NCBI GenBank assembly: GCA_007922225.1
Contig: ML679973.1
Location: 5,804,597 to 5,868,596 of the forward strand
Length of the DNA stretch: 64,000 nt
Origin: Emydura subglobosa
Taxonomy: Eukaryota; Chordata; Testudines; Chelidae
Direction of reading: 5' to 3'
Under the pieces are notes generated by a model, which saw nothing but the letters and a program-made list of their open reading frames with translations, had not been told where the DNA came from and did no database searches. The position numbers and the translations under genes are program-made. Shown here in pieces: positions 44,070 through 53,715 of this stretch (its first letter is position 1; each line of letters starts with the position of its first letter).

Positions 44070-44275
44070 CGGTTGCGTGGTGAATGCCCGGGACTGAGGG
44101 TCAGCTCTCTTGGATTCCATTCTTGGTTCCACCAAAGGCTTGACCTGTGGCCATGGGCAAGTCCCTTCACCTCTCTGTGCCAAATTCCCCATTTGTAAAC
44201 TGGGATAATGACGCTGACCTGCTCCAAACAAGAGTTGTGAGGCTAAATTAATTCATGACCCTCCTGTTGAATAGA
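44070..44275 (+). mobile_element. MIR-like SINE fragment
   Basis: Sense order: 'ttgcgtggtgaatgcccgg', 'gtcagctctcttggattcc', 'gacctgtggccatgggcaag', 'cacctctctgtgccaaattc', 'aaactgggataatgacgctg', 'agagttgtgaggctaaatta'. One of the best-preserved MIR-like copies here. Confidence 0.65.
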
Positions 44276-44314
44276 CCACTATCATTACCCTCACTTTTAC
44301 AGGTGAGGAAGGTG

Positions 44315-46215
44315 AATCATAGCAGTGTAGGACTGGAAGGGACCTTGAGAGGTCATCTAGTCCAGTCCCCTGCGCTTGAGGCAGGACTATGTAATAACTA
44401 GACCATCCCTGACAGGTGTTTGTCTAACCTGTTCATAAAAACCTCCAATGATGGAGATTCCACGACCTCCCTAGGCAATTTATTCCAGTGCTTAACTACC
44501 CTGACAGTTAGGAAGTTTTTCCTAATGTCCAACCTAAAGCGCCCTTGCTGTAATTTAAGCCCATTGCTTCTTGTCCTATCCTCAGAGATTAAAGAGAACA
44601 ATTTTTCTCCCTCCTCCTTGTAACAGCCTTTTATGTGCTTGAAAACTGTTATGTCCCCCTGCTTCCCAGTGTTTTCTTCTCCTGACTAAACAAACTCAAT
44701 TTTTTCAATCTTCCCTCATAGGTCATGTTTTCAAGACCTTTAATCATTTTTGTTGCTCTTCTCTGGACTTTCTGCAGTTTGTCCACATCTTTCCTGAACT
44801 GTGGTGCCCAGAACTGGACACAATACTCCAGCTAAGGCCTTATCAGGGTGGAGCAGAATGGAAGAATAACGTCTCATGTCTTGCTTACAGCACTCCTGTT
44901 AATACACCGCAGAATGATGTTTGCTTTTTTTGCATCACTGTTATGCTATTGACTCATACTTAGCTTGTGATCCACTATAACTCCCAGATCCCTTTCCACT
45001 GTACTACTTCCTAGGGAGTCATTTCCCATTTTGTTTGTGTGCAATTGATTGTGCCTTCCTAAGTGGAGTACTTTGCATTTGTCCTTACTGAATTTCATCC
45101 TATTTACTTCTATTTCTCCAGTTTGTCCAGATCATTTTGAATTTTAATCCTATCCTCCAAAACACTTGCATCCCCTCCCCACTTGTGATCATTCGCAAAG
45201 TTTATCAGTGTATTCTCTGTGCTATTGTATAAATCATTGTTGAAGATATTGAACAGAACCAGATCTAGGACCTATCCCTGCAGGACCCCACTCGATAGAC
45301 CCTTCCACCTTGACTGTGAACCACCGATAACTACTCTCTGGAACAGTTTTCCAACCAGTTATGCACCCACTTTATAGTAGCTCCATTTAAGCTGTATTTC
45401 CTTAGTTTGTTTACAAGAAGATCATGTGAGGCAGTATCAAAATCATTACTAAAATCAGGATATACCACATCTACCACTTCCCTCCATCCAGAAGACTTTT
45501 TACCCTGTCAAAGAAAGCTATTAGGTTTGTTTGACATGATTTGTTCTCGTCAAAACCATGTTGACTGTTATCACCTTATTATCTTCTAGATGCTTGCAAA
45601 TTGCTTGATTATTTGCTCCATTATCTTTCTGGGTACTGAAGTTAAGATGACTGGTCTGTAATTCCCCAAGCTGTCTTCATTCTTCTTTTCACAGATTGGC
45701 ACTATATTTGTCCTTTCCAGTCCTCTGGAATCTCTCCCATCTTCCATAAGTTTTCAAAGATAATGGCTAATGGCTCAGATATCTCCTCAGTCAGCTCCTA
45801 GAGTATTCTAGGATATATTTCATCAGGCCCTGCCGACTTGAAGACATCTAACTTGTCTAAGTAATTTTTAACTTGTTCTTTCCCTAATTTAGCCTCTCAT
45901 CCAACCTCATTTTTACTGGCATTCAATATGTTAGACATCCAGTCACTGTGAACATTTCTGGTGAAAGCTGAAACAAAAAAAGACCTTTAGCACTTCTGCC
46001 ATTTCCACATTTTCTGTTATTGTGTTTCTCTTCTCACTGAGTAATGGGCTTACCCTGTCCTTGGTCTTTCTCTTTTTCTAATGTATTTGTAGAATGTTTT
46101 CTTGTTACCCTTTCTGTCTTTAGCTAGTTTAATCTCGTTTTGGGCCTTGCCCTTTCTAATTCCCCAAGGTCCTCATCCTCAATCTCTTCTTCTAACCACG
46201 AGACCACGTTGCCTC
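44315..46215 (-). mobile_element. CR1 retrotransposon, about 1.9 kb, 5'-truncated and decayed
   Basis: The 3' terminus is at the low-coordinate side ('gtaggactggaagggacc', 'gaggtcatctagtccagtc'). On the minus strand, moving from the 5' side, a reverse-transcriptase segment near 45420-45480 reads like 'VVDVVYPDFSNDFDTASH'. The active-site segment at 45188-45199 is FAND instead of FADD. The conserved ORF2 C-terminus is intact at 44398-44601. Stops and frameshifts separate these pieces. This is the longest mobile element in the window. Confidence 0.9.
44398..44601 (-). pseudogene. CR1 ORF2 C-terminus remnant
   Basis: A 67-codon open stretch with the hallmark CR1 end: 'LKLQQGRFRLDIRKNFLT', 'VVKHWNKLPREVVESPSLE', 'FMNRLDKHL'. 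It is a piece of the dead CR1 at 44315-46215, not an independent gene. Confidence 0.9.
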
Positions 46216-46485
46216 CACACTATAATATTGTCTGTAAGTAGGCAGGTATTCTGAGGACTAGGTAGGGGTTAGCCCACAAGAGCTGTCAGCAGGGCATTCT
46301 TAGTGCAGCTAAAGCACCTGACAACCGTACTGCTATTTATTTATTTGGCTGCTGAAGACAGATGCAGCAGGAGATAATCATAGGAAAATCATAAAAAAAA
46401 AAAAAAAAAAGAACACCAGCAAATAATACTCCTCAGAGGGATTTAACGGGGTGAAAAATTGTCTCTCACTGAACCGTCTGTGACA
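46216..46485. other. unassigned sequence with poly(A) run
   Basis: An 18-base A-run at about 46393-46410. Otherwise nothing recognised. Confidence 0.45.
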
Positions 46486-46788
46486 CTAAACACTGTCTCG
46501 GAGATCTTCACTCTTTCTCCTCCACAGAGACTTAAGGAAAGCGACAACTCGAGGCTCTGAGCCAGCAGCTGGGGGCTTTGAAAATGACAGGCAAGAGCCT
46601 GGGCTTTTTTCATCAGCATCCTTCAGTGGCCTGGATGCAATCAGCCAGTCATTCAGGCTGTTTTCCGTGAACAGGACTGTCCCCTTCTCCTGCCACAGGA
46701 GGTAGGAAATGCCATTCCCCTTCCTACAGCCCGTCACTGACCTGTGGAGTATACTTTGAGTTGCATTCCTCGTTCTGCGAGGATGATC
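46486..46788 (-). CDS. possible coding exon, function unknown (weak)
   Basis: The minus strand is open for about 100 codons from 46788 to a TAG at 46486. The translation has mixed, protein-like composition and contains 'SLNDWLIASRPLKDADEK'. This loosely recalls the repeated W-L segments of nuclear receptor coactivator 4, but the resemblance is only a few residues. The plus strand also has a good acceptor (pyrimidine tract then CAG at about 46526-46528), an open frame through 46700, and a GAG|GTAGG donor-like site at about 46701, so the exon could lie on the other strand. No homolog is confirmed. Conserved non-coding DNA is the main alternative. Confidence 0.2.
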   Translation of the reverse strand, partial: DHPRRTRNATQSILHRSVTGCRKGNGISYLLWQEKGTVLFTENSLNDWLIASRPLKDADEKSPGSCLSFSKPPAAGSEPRVVAFLKSLWRRKSEDLRDSV

Positions 46789-47036
46789 CTATATCCTCCT
46801 GCACTGCACTCAGCTGGTAACATTAAGCATTTGTGAACTGGGTTGTTGACTAGATCAATAGCCAGAATATTATGTAGCACAGGTTTAAAACAAGCATGTC
46901 GAGTTGATTTGAACTCATAGAGTTCTTGGTCCTCTGGTTACTGGAGTGGCCCAGGATATGTTGTTGGAGGAATATAATAAAGTGATATCCTCCCAGTAGG
47001 ATGTCATTCTCTGCTAAAGTACATGGAGTCTAGTGA
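46789..47036. other. unassigned non-coding sequence
   Basis: Nothing recognised. Confidence 0.4.
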
Positions 47037-47044
47037 CACTATAG

Positions 47045-47380
47045 CAGGGGTGGCCAAACTTACTAGCCCTCTGAACTACACGCGACAATCTTCAGAAGTT
47101 CGAGAGCTGGGGCCCGCCTGCCGAGGCTTGGGGATCCAGCCCTGCGGGGTTCGCCTGATGGGACTCGGGGCTGCAGTAGGAGTGGGGCTGGAGCCCCAAG
47201 ATCTCCCTCCTCTCTGGGCAGAAGCTCTTAGCCCCACCATTCTGCCATACTGCAGAAGCCCCAAGCTGCCTGACCTCCCCTCCCCCAGTTTTGTAGGTAG
47301 AGAAGGGGGGGAGAGGCTCCGCGAGCCACACTTTAACTATAAAAGAGCTGCATGTGGCTCACGAGCTGCAGTTTGACCAC
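47045..47380 (+). mobile_element. hAT-type non-autonomous element (CAGGGGTGGCCAAACT end)
   Basis: The left end CAGGGGTGGCCAAACT is followed by 'cgacaatcttcagaagttcg'. The right end 'gagctgcagtttgaccac' is its worn inverted complement. A CAGGG start and a TGGCCA motif fit hAT elements known in amniotes. Left flank CACTATAG and right-hand CACGATAG differ at one base, but the latter overlaps the worn end, so the last bases of the element seem deleted. Confidence 0.65.
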
Positions 47381-47385
47381 GATAG

Positions 47386-48229
47386 CCTGCTTACTGGTTC
47401 TTATTGGTATGAGGTTTCCTCTCGTTTGAAGTCCAAGGGAGGGACTGTCTCCTCTGTCTCATGGTCTTGGCCGAGATATTTGTAATGGAGATGTTTTTTA
47501 AAGAGCATTCAGATCCCCTGCTGATGGGAGCAGTATATAAGAACCTGGACAGAATAGACCCGATTTAAAGCAAAAGAACCTTTCCTCTTGCTTTTGTCTC
47601 TCAAATGATTTTGGAATCCATGCTCCAGTAGCTAAAACAATTGTACTGAGCACAGCCATTCGGCAGGCTAAACCATGTCTGGTGAGAAGATCTGCCTTTT
47701 TGTGTGACATTCTGGGTGTCCTGTGTGGGTAGCTCCACGCCACCCCACCCAGACACACTCTCTGTAAGCCACGTCTACCCGTCCTGCAGTCTCTAAGGCC
47801 CAGATCCTGAACCGGATTTAGGCTCCTAACTTAAATATCTTTGAGGATCTGGGCAGAACTAAGCAGCAGGACATGCATAGAAATCCCATCTGCCCATATG
47901 TCTCCCTGAAGCTTCAAGCAGTGGGAGGTCTGTGATTCAGACACCCCAATTCTTTAGGAGCAGAGGAGCTTGCAGCTGCAGAAAACTTAATGGCTGTGAA
48001 AAAGAAGAGGATGGAGCCAGCACAGGACAATGGGATTCCAGGGAATCCCCAAGGAAACTTTCAGAAGTGTTGCTTCAAAGCCTGCCCCAGGGTCCCCTGC
48101 ATGATCCATTGCTGCTGGGAAACCTTGTTCAAACTCCTCTTGGTATCCCAGGCACACCCTGTCATGGCTATTAATAGAGACAAACAGGAAAAGGCCAGGG
48201 GAATGCCACGGGCTTGGAAAAGAATATGT
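47386..48229. other. unassigned non-coding sequence
   Basis: Nothing recognised. Confidence 0.4.
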
Positions 48230-48610
48230 ACCTGGAAACATGTTTGATTTACTGCATGCTAGCAGCAGTGTGAGGCACAGGGAAGACAGCGCCACAGTAC
48301 CATGGCTTTCCTAGCCGCTCCCATTATAGCAGATGTCTTTGTAGCACCTTTGTCCCAAGGTATGAGTATATAGCAGTGGCAATTGCATTAGTGAGGCAGC
48401 ATCATTAGCTAGCCATGGAATTGCTATTGCAGCGGCACTACATTATCTGCGCAGAGCCAGTAAATCCTCGCTGGAGGGCAAGTGAATTACCCTGTGCAGG
48501 GTGGTTAGCCTGTTTCTCCAGGATCAGTGAATTACCCTGCTATTTTAGTGTATTTGTTGCTGGATAAACACCTCTACTGCACTGACTCGTTAACCCTTGT
48601 CATGACACAC
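48230..48610. other. candidate conserved non-coding block with direct repeat
   Basis: Unique sequence with 'aattgcattagtgaggc' and 'ctagccatggaattgc'. A 14-bp direct repeat AGTGAATTACCCTG is present at 48481-48494 and 48526-48539. No known element. Inference only. Confidence 0.2.
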
Positions 48611-48884
48611 TGTTGTACCTGTCCCCACCTACGCTCTTTGAAGGTGTGCGCTCCGATATAAACGCCGGGGAAGCTCAGTAACAAAGAGAGCCTCAGGAGG
48701 TACTGCTGTTCCGGCAGGCCGTGTCCCAATGCTGGGCAATTGATCCATTCTGATTGCTGCTGGTGAATGGCCGTGAACTGCTCGCACCGCTAGGCTGTGT
48801 TAAACTCCCTGTTATTTCTGTTTTCCCCATTCACCCCCTCTTTCCCTCACCCTTTCGTTAGTTTCATCGCTGTGTCTTGCCTTT
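48611..48884. other. unassigned non-coding sequence
   Basis: Nothing recognised. Confidence 0.4.
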
Positions 48885-49015
48885 CAGACTGTAAGCTTTT
48901 GGGAGGGTGAGGACTGTCACTGATTGTGTGTCTGTACAGCATCTAGCACAGTGGGGTAAGGCCTGAAGGTACCATCGCAATAGCAGCAATCACTATAATA
49001 GCCAATAATAAAAGC
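48885..49015 (+). mobile_element. MIR-like SINE 3' segment
   Basis: 'cagactgtaagcttttggg', 'gtctgtacagcatctagcac', 'aataatagccaataata'-type end: the sense SINE tail. Confidence 0.65.
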
Positions 49016-49559
49016 GTTAATATTTAATTCTACTTCCAGGTGGGAGGATAAATATCAGATCTCACTGGCAGACTCCCATTTGATTTGAACTGTGTGACGT
49101 GTGACACGTGTCGATTTAGAATTCCACTGACCAGCTGGAGCAGCTCCTATCTCTGACCATGGACCTCTTCATCTGCATCGCACCACCCCTCCCATTGCAC
49201 TGTCCTTTCACTGCACAGGCCCCCTCACTCTGCAGATTGGACGCTGTATGTTTGTGCACAGAGCTGCACTTTTGAAAATCCTGCCCCTGATGTTTATTCT
49301 CTGAAGGGTTGTTTTTGTTTTTTTAACAAAAAGAATATTGTACATTTTTCAGAACATCTGAATCATTGCATATTGCCCTAGCTGATGGAGTTATTTTCCC
49401 CAGCCGTTTTTGGCAGGAGGGTGAAATTGACGGTGGCTACTGTTTGCCAGCTGGAACCAAATTTTCCCAAGCTAAGTTACACAACTGGCTGGGTAACTTG
49501 AACCCTTGTCCCAGCAGAGTTACAAAGGTTTCTGAAAGAGAAAGGAAGGATCACGATGA
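49016..49559. other. unassigned non-coding sequence
   Basis: Nothing recognised. Confidence 0.4.
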
Positions 49560-49965
49560 TGCTTAGTACACATATATACCACTTTCCAGCTGTAGAACTC
49601 CGAGCACTTTGTAAAGGCGGGCAAGCATTATCTTGTAAGAGCTAGGTTTTATTTACATTCTGCAGAGTGGGGACTGAGATACAGATACATGAAGGTCAAC
49701 GTTTAAACGATGAATGGTTTTGGGTGTCACCTGATTTCCACAAGTGCTGAACACCCATAATGCCCACTGAAGTTAATAGGAGTGTCGTGGTTACTCAGCC
49801 CTGATGGAAGTGTCATCTCAGCTTGAAAGACTCAAAATCAGGAGCCAAACAGTGGCCTTAATGACGTGTCTGTGGTTGCACAATGAGCTCATGACAGCGC
49901 TAGGAACAAATCCTAGGTCTCCTGAATCTCAGTCCAGTGCTCTGCCCACTGGACTACGGTGACTC
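49560..49965 (-). mobile_element. MIR/CORE-SINE-like copy, antisense, interrupted
   Basis: The left part, 'cactttccagctgtagaac' to 'cattctgcagagtggggac', and the right part, 'gttgcacaatgagctcatg', 'aggtctcctgaatctcag', 'ccagtgctctgcccactgg', are in reverse-complement MIR order. They are separated by about 150 bp that include 'acactgaagttaatag'-type dispersed words, perhaps a second element. Confidence 0.5.
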
Positions 49966-50339
49966 TTAATATACAGCCTGGTTTTTCCACTGCAAGCATA
50001 GAAATGGTGTATGTGGCCATGGAGGTAAAGAGGAGGGTTATCTCTTGATGGGAAGGCAGAATGGAGAAGGAAACAGGATCCAAAGTGCAGCTGGAGTTTT
50101 AGTACCAGCAGAGTATCCCATTGGGGTAGGAGGAAAGAGAGTTGAGGCTGCCAGCGAGGTGATATGTCAGGGAGCCAGGCTTTTTATTGTGACTTCTCAC
50201 TGGTGACTAATCCTTGCTTTCCCTCACCTGTGTCCTAAACTTCATATCTCACGGCCGAAGCTTTCCCCTCTCTATATTCCCTTCACACGCCAGCACTCAG
50301 CCAACATGTGGAGAGGCAGAGAAAGAGCGAGATTGCTGG
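49966..50339. other. unassigned non-coding sequence
   Basis: Nothing recognised. Confidence 0.4.
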
Positions 50340-50545
50340 CAGGGAGTCAATATATTTCAGTGTTTTATTACTACAGAACTGAAATTGCATTTAGTTGGTT
50401 AGGCTCAGCGGAGAGCGAGCAGTCTAAAGTAACTCACATATCGGGGCCAGCGATTAAAGGCACAACAAAAAATCCATGGATTAATTAGCAGGTCAATGGT
50501 GGTTGAGTAGTTATTACTAAATTACAAGGTTTGCATGTAAGAGAC
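50340..50545. other. candidate conserved non-coding block
   Basis: Unique, AT-rich with retained CpGs: 'ctgaaattgcatttagttgg', 'cagcgattaaaggcacaac', 'ggattaattagcaggtc', 'gttattactaaattac'. No repeat signature. Inference only. Confidence 0.3.
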
Positions 50546-50997
50546 AGGATTGATCACCAGCGTTGGCCAGTGATTGCATGTTAGAGCTCTGGGACAGCGG
50601 GGATAGATTCTTATTGATTCGATGATTGGTTAGGGGAGCAGAGTGGGGCTAACTCTGGGGTTGTTTTCCTTTCCTAGTCTCTGGAAATCCAGAATTTATT
50701 AGTACTGTCTGTCAGGCTGCTCTGCTTCTGCGGCAGTTCTGGGGAGAGTGAGGGTTGGACAGTCCCAGGGGAAAAGAAGAGGGAGGCCGAGGCCAAGTGT
50801 GCCTGGGGGTGAGAGGGGGACACATTTCCAGGGGATGAAGCGGAGAAGGATGCTGCCTCATGAGGAACCTGAGCGATGAAAGGAGGTGGAGCCCTTCCCT
50901 CCATGTGAGGCCAAGGGGGTCACTGAGGGAAGGGAGAGTGGAAATAAATTCCTCCGATGGTGTGGAATAGAATGGGCTTAGTCCGAGACTGAAAGGC
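50546..50997. other. unassigned non-coding sequence
   Basis: Purine-biased plus strand; minus-strand frames (50674-50904, 50712-50999) reflect that bias. No gene recognised. Confidence 0.4.
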
Positions 50998-51081
50998 ACA
51001 GAGACAGCCTCCCAGTGTGGGGCAGAAGGGGCTCTGGGAGGAGGTACAGAGACAGCCCCTCCCTAGTGTGGGGCTGAGGGG
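50998..51081 (+). repeat. two-copy tandem repeat, 48-bp period
   Basis: 'acagagacagcctcccagtg' with 'tggggcagaagggg' from 50998, repeated from 51046 as 'acagagacagcccctccc' with 'agtgtggggctgagggg'. Confidence 0.6.
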
Positions 51082-51284
51082 AAAATAATATTTCTCCCCA
51101 CCCCCGGCCGCCATTAGCGACTCTATAGTGATGACAGCTGGAATTGATCAGAAAGAAAAATGTACCCCTGAGGTCTACCACATAAATGCAAAGCAGGCGA
51201 TGAGGAGAGTGGGGGGGAGAGCGGCAGCCTGATGGATACAGTACTTGGGGACTCCGCACTCTCTGTGTTGGGAGCTCACCAGAT

Positions 51285-51480
51285 TGCACTAATGTGCATA
51301 ATAATCAAGCTGTCAGAGCCCTCGCTCCGGCTCTGCTCCGAGGCAGGCATCGCCGAGAATGTTTTATCTCATTTCCAAATGACTTTTTATGCCCAGTAAA
51401 ATGCTGTTTTCATATCAATTAATAATTCAGCTAATAACACAATTAAGGAATCCGCCTTTCGCTGGGAGCCATTTCAAGGA
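51285..51480. other. candidate conserved non-coding block
   Basis: Dense TAAT words ('gtgcataataatcaagc', 'catatcaattaataattcag', 'ctaataacacaattaagg') next to retained CpGs ('tccgcctttcgctgg', 'gcatcgccgagaatg'). No repeat signature. By texture the best enhancer-like candidate in the window. Confidence 0.35.
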
Positions 51481-51514
51481 GACAGCAGGAGAGGGACAGC
51501 CGGAGTGCTAGGGA

Positions 51515-51785
51515 AGCCTTGTGCTGGTGCTGAGTTGCCCTGGAGGAAGCCGTGCTTCTGGATCTATTGGTGTGGGGCTAAGCCTGGAGCCAGGTCTCCT
51601 AGGTTCTGCTTCTGGCGGTGTGATTGATTCACTGGGTGTCTTTGCACAAGTCACTTCCCTTCTCTTTCTGCTTCAGCTCCTCCATCTGCCAAAATCAAAA
51701 TCATGATCCTTACCCCCCTTTGTAAAGACCTCGGAGATCCTAGGCAGCAAGGTGCAATGGAAGCCCATTATTATTAATTATTATT
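51515..51785 (+). mobile_element. MIR-like SINE copy
   Basis: Sense order from the head to the AT-rich end: 'ctcctaggttctgcttctgg', 'gtctttgcacaagtcacttc', 'agctcctccatctgccaaaa', 'cctcggagatcctaggcagc', 'cattattattaattattatt'. Confidence 0.6.
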
Positions 51786-51988
51786 GTATGAGCAGCAAGC
51801 AGAACTAGCACTTGATTACAAAGTCTGAGGCAGCACGCCCCACTCCTGGGCTGCACATAACAATGCAATTCAGACGGCCCTCTGGGATTTATTGTCCCTG
51901 TGGCTGTCTCTTGATACGCTTGGTGAACTTGACTTAAATTCAGAAGCAGCTGTTTGTGGCTTGCCTGAATGTTAGAATTGTGACACTG
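51786..51988. other. unassigned non-coding sequence
   Basis: Nothing recognised. Confidence 0.4.
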
Positions 51989-52270
51989 AGGCCTATTCTG
52001 TACACTGCTGTGTTACTATTATAACTACGGTGGTCGGGGTGTGATTTCTTACTGAAATAGTTCTACCTGTACAACTCCTAGCGTGCATACAATTACACTT
52101 TTATAAAGATACCTTATTCTGGTCAAACTTATTCCTCTTCCCTTATGGCAATAGCTATAGTGGTATAAGCACTTTTATACTAACATAACTGTGTCCACAA
52201 GAAGGGCTGTATTGCTTTGGCTATACCGATATTGTTAAAATGGTACAACTTTTGGGTGTAGGCCAGGCCT
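51989..52270. mobile_element. AGGCCT-ended DNA element
   Basis: It starts 'aggcctattctgtacactgc' and ends 'gggtgtaggccaggcct', a pair of worn inverted repeats of the AGGCCTGGTCTACACT type, as at 7580-7865. The interior has 'atagctatagtggtataagc' and 'ctatagtggtataag'-like symmetric words. Non-coding. Confidence 0.55.
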
Positions 52271-52593
52271 ACATGGGATACTTCAGTGCTGCTCTCTGTT
52301 GTATCTAAGTGCTCATGGAACATTTCAGGAGTAAATGCAATATACATACAAATGCTAGGGAGAGCTTATAGAATCATAGATGTGTAGGCCTGGAGGAACC
52401 TCAAGAGATCATCTAGTTCAGCCCCCTGAGTATTATCTAGACAATTCCTGACAGGTGTTTGTCTAACCTGCTCTTAAAAATCTCCAGTGACGGAGATTCC
52501 ACACCAACCCTTGGTAATTCATTCCAGTGCTTAACTACCCTGACAGTTTGGAAGTTTTTCCTAACGTTCAGTCGAAACAACCCTTGCTACAAC

Positions 52594-52824
52594 TTAAAGC
52601 TCGTTGCTTCTTGTCCTATCCTCAGAGTTTAAAGAGAACAATTTTAATCCCTCCTTCTTGTAACGGCCTTTTATGTACTTGAAAGCTGTTATCATGTCCC
52701 TCCCCAGTCTTCTCTTCTCTAGACTAAACAAACTCAGTTTTTTCAATCTTCTCTCATAGGTCATGTTTTCTAGAACTTGAATCATTTTTGTGGCTCTTCT
52801 CTGGAATTTCTCCACTTTGTCCAC
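52594..52824 (-). pseudogene. CR1 reverse transcriptase C-terminal remnant
   Basis: 76 codons with '[15 protein letters not shown]', 'KRRLGRDMITAFKYIKG' and 'LNSEDRTRSNEL', in the order of CR1 ORF2. Part of the CR1 at 52368-53163. Confidence 0.8.
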
Positions 52825-52866
52825 ATCTTTCCTGGAATGTGGTACCCTGAACTGAACACAGTACTC

Positions 52867-52962
52867 CGTCTTAGGGATGTAAAAATTAGTTTAATTAAAA
52901 ATCAGTTTAAACATTCTAAAAAGAGAATGTTTAAAAAAAAAAAAAAGAATAGAGTCTAGCTG
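52867..52962. mobile_element. short AT-rich insertion within CR1, with 12-bp perfect hairpin and poly(A)
   Basis: It interrupts the CR1 text between 'gtactcc' and 'agctgaggtc'. TTTAAACATTCT at 52906-52917 is exactly complementary to AGAATGTTTAAA at 52924-52935, and an A-run follows at about 52933-52946. 'gtct' lies at both borders (52868-52871 and 52954-52957), a possible 4-bp target duplication. Origin unknown. Confidence 0.5.
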
Positions 52963-53163
52963 AGGTCTTATCAGTGCGGAGTAGAGAGGAAGAATCACTT
53001 CTCGCGTCTTGCTTACAAGATTCCTGCTACTACATCCCGGAATGAGGTTTTCTTTTTTTGCAACAGCGTTACACTGTTGACTCATATTTAGCTTGTGATC
53101 CACTTGGACCTCCGGCAGATCCCTTTCCACTGTACTCCTTCCCAGGTAGTCATTTCCCGTTTT

Positions 53164-53569
53164 GATCACCTACTTCAAAATCCAACACTTGTTCAAACCC
53201 AGAGTAGAGGAAGATCGTCTCTTCTTCCAGCTGCCAGTCTTTTACCATATTCACTTAATTCCTAGTGAAGATTGTTCCATAGCCTCAGCTAGAGGAGTGA
53301 CCCCTTCAAAATGTTTTCATTCCTGGGAATATACAGCAATTTATTTTGCTGTTGGCAATTTACTCCCCAACAGGTATGGCCCTGACCTTACAAACCAGTG
53401 TCTGAGAGCCAAGGTATTCCTCTTGTGACTGCAATGTGCCACAGACCACTGTTTCTGAACATTAAGCTAGCCCACGTATCAGAGGCATAGAAAGGCCAAA
53501 TGCTATTTCAGATCTGATCTGCTTAACTCACTCTTCCTCATATCAAATATTCTTCCTGCTCCCCTTTCT
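53164..53569. other. unassigned non-coding sequence
   Basis: Nothing recognised. Confidence 0.4.
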
Positions 53570-53715
53570 CTGTCTTGTCTATTTTGACTGTAAGCTCTTT
53601 GGGGCAGCCATTGTCTCTTACTATACATATGTACAGTGCCTGGCACACAAAGGCCTCCATTTCTGTCGGAGCCCCTGGGTGTTTCCACAATACAATAATA
53701 AATAACAATAATGAT
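53570..53715 (+). mobile_element. MIR-like SINE 3' segment
   Basis: 'actgtaagctctttggggc', 'tgtacagtgcctggcacac', 'acaatacaataataaataac': sense SINE tail, well preserved. Confidence 0.7.

Larger units (their letters stand above)
52368..53163 (-). mobile_element. CR1 retrotransposon, 5'-truncated, with an internal insertion
   Basis: 3' terminus at the low side ('agaatcatagatgtgtaggcc', 'agagatcatctagttcagcc'). Minus-strand pieces read '[19 protein letters not shown]' (52594-52824) and 'VDHKLNMSQQCNAVAKKENL' with 'TREVILPLYSALIRPQL' (52891-53169). Compared with the CR1 at 44315, about 90-100 bp are inserted at about 52867-52962. The element stops abruptly at about 53163, the normal 5' truncation of CR1. 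Confidence 0.85.
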
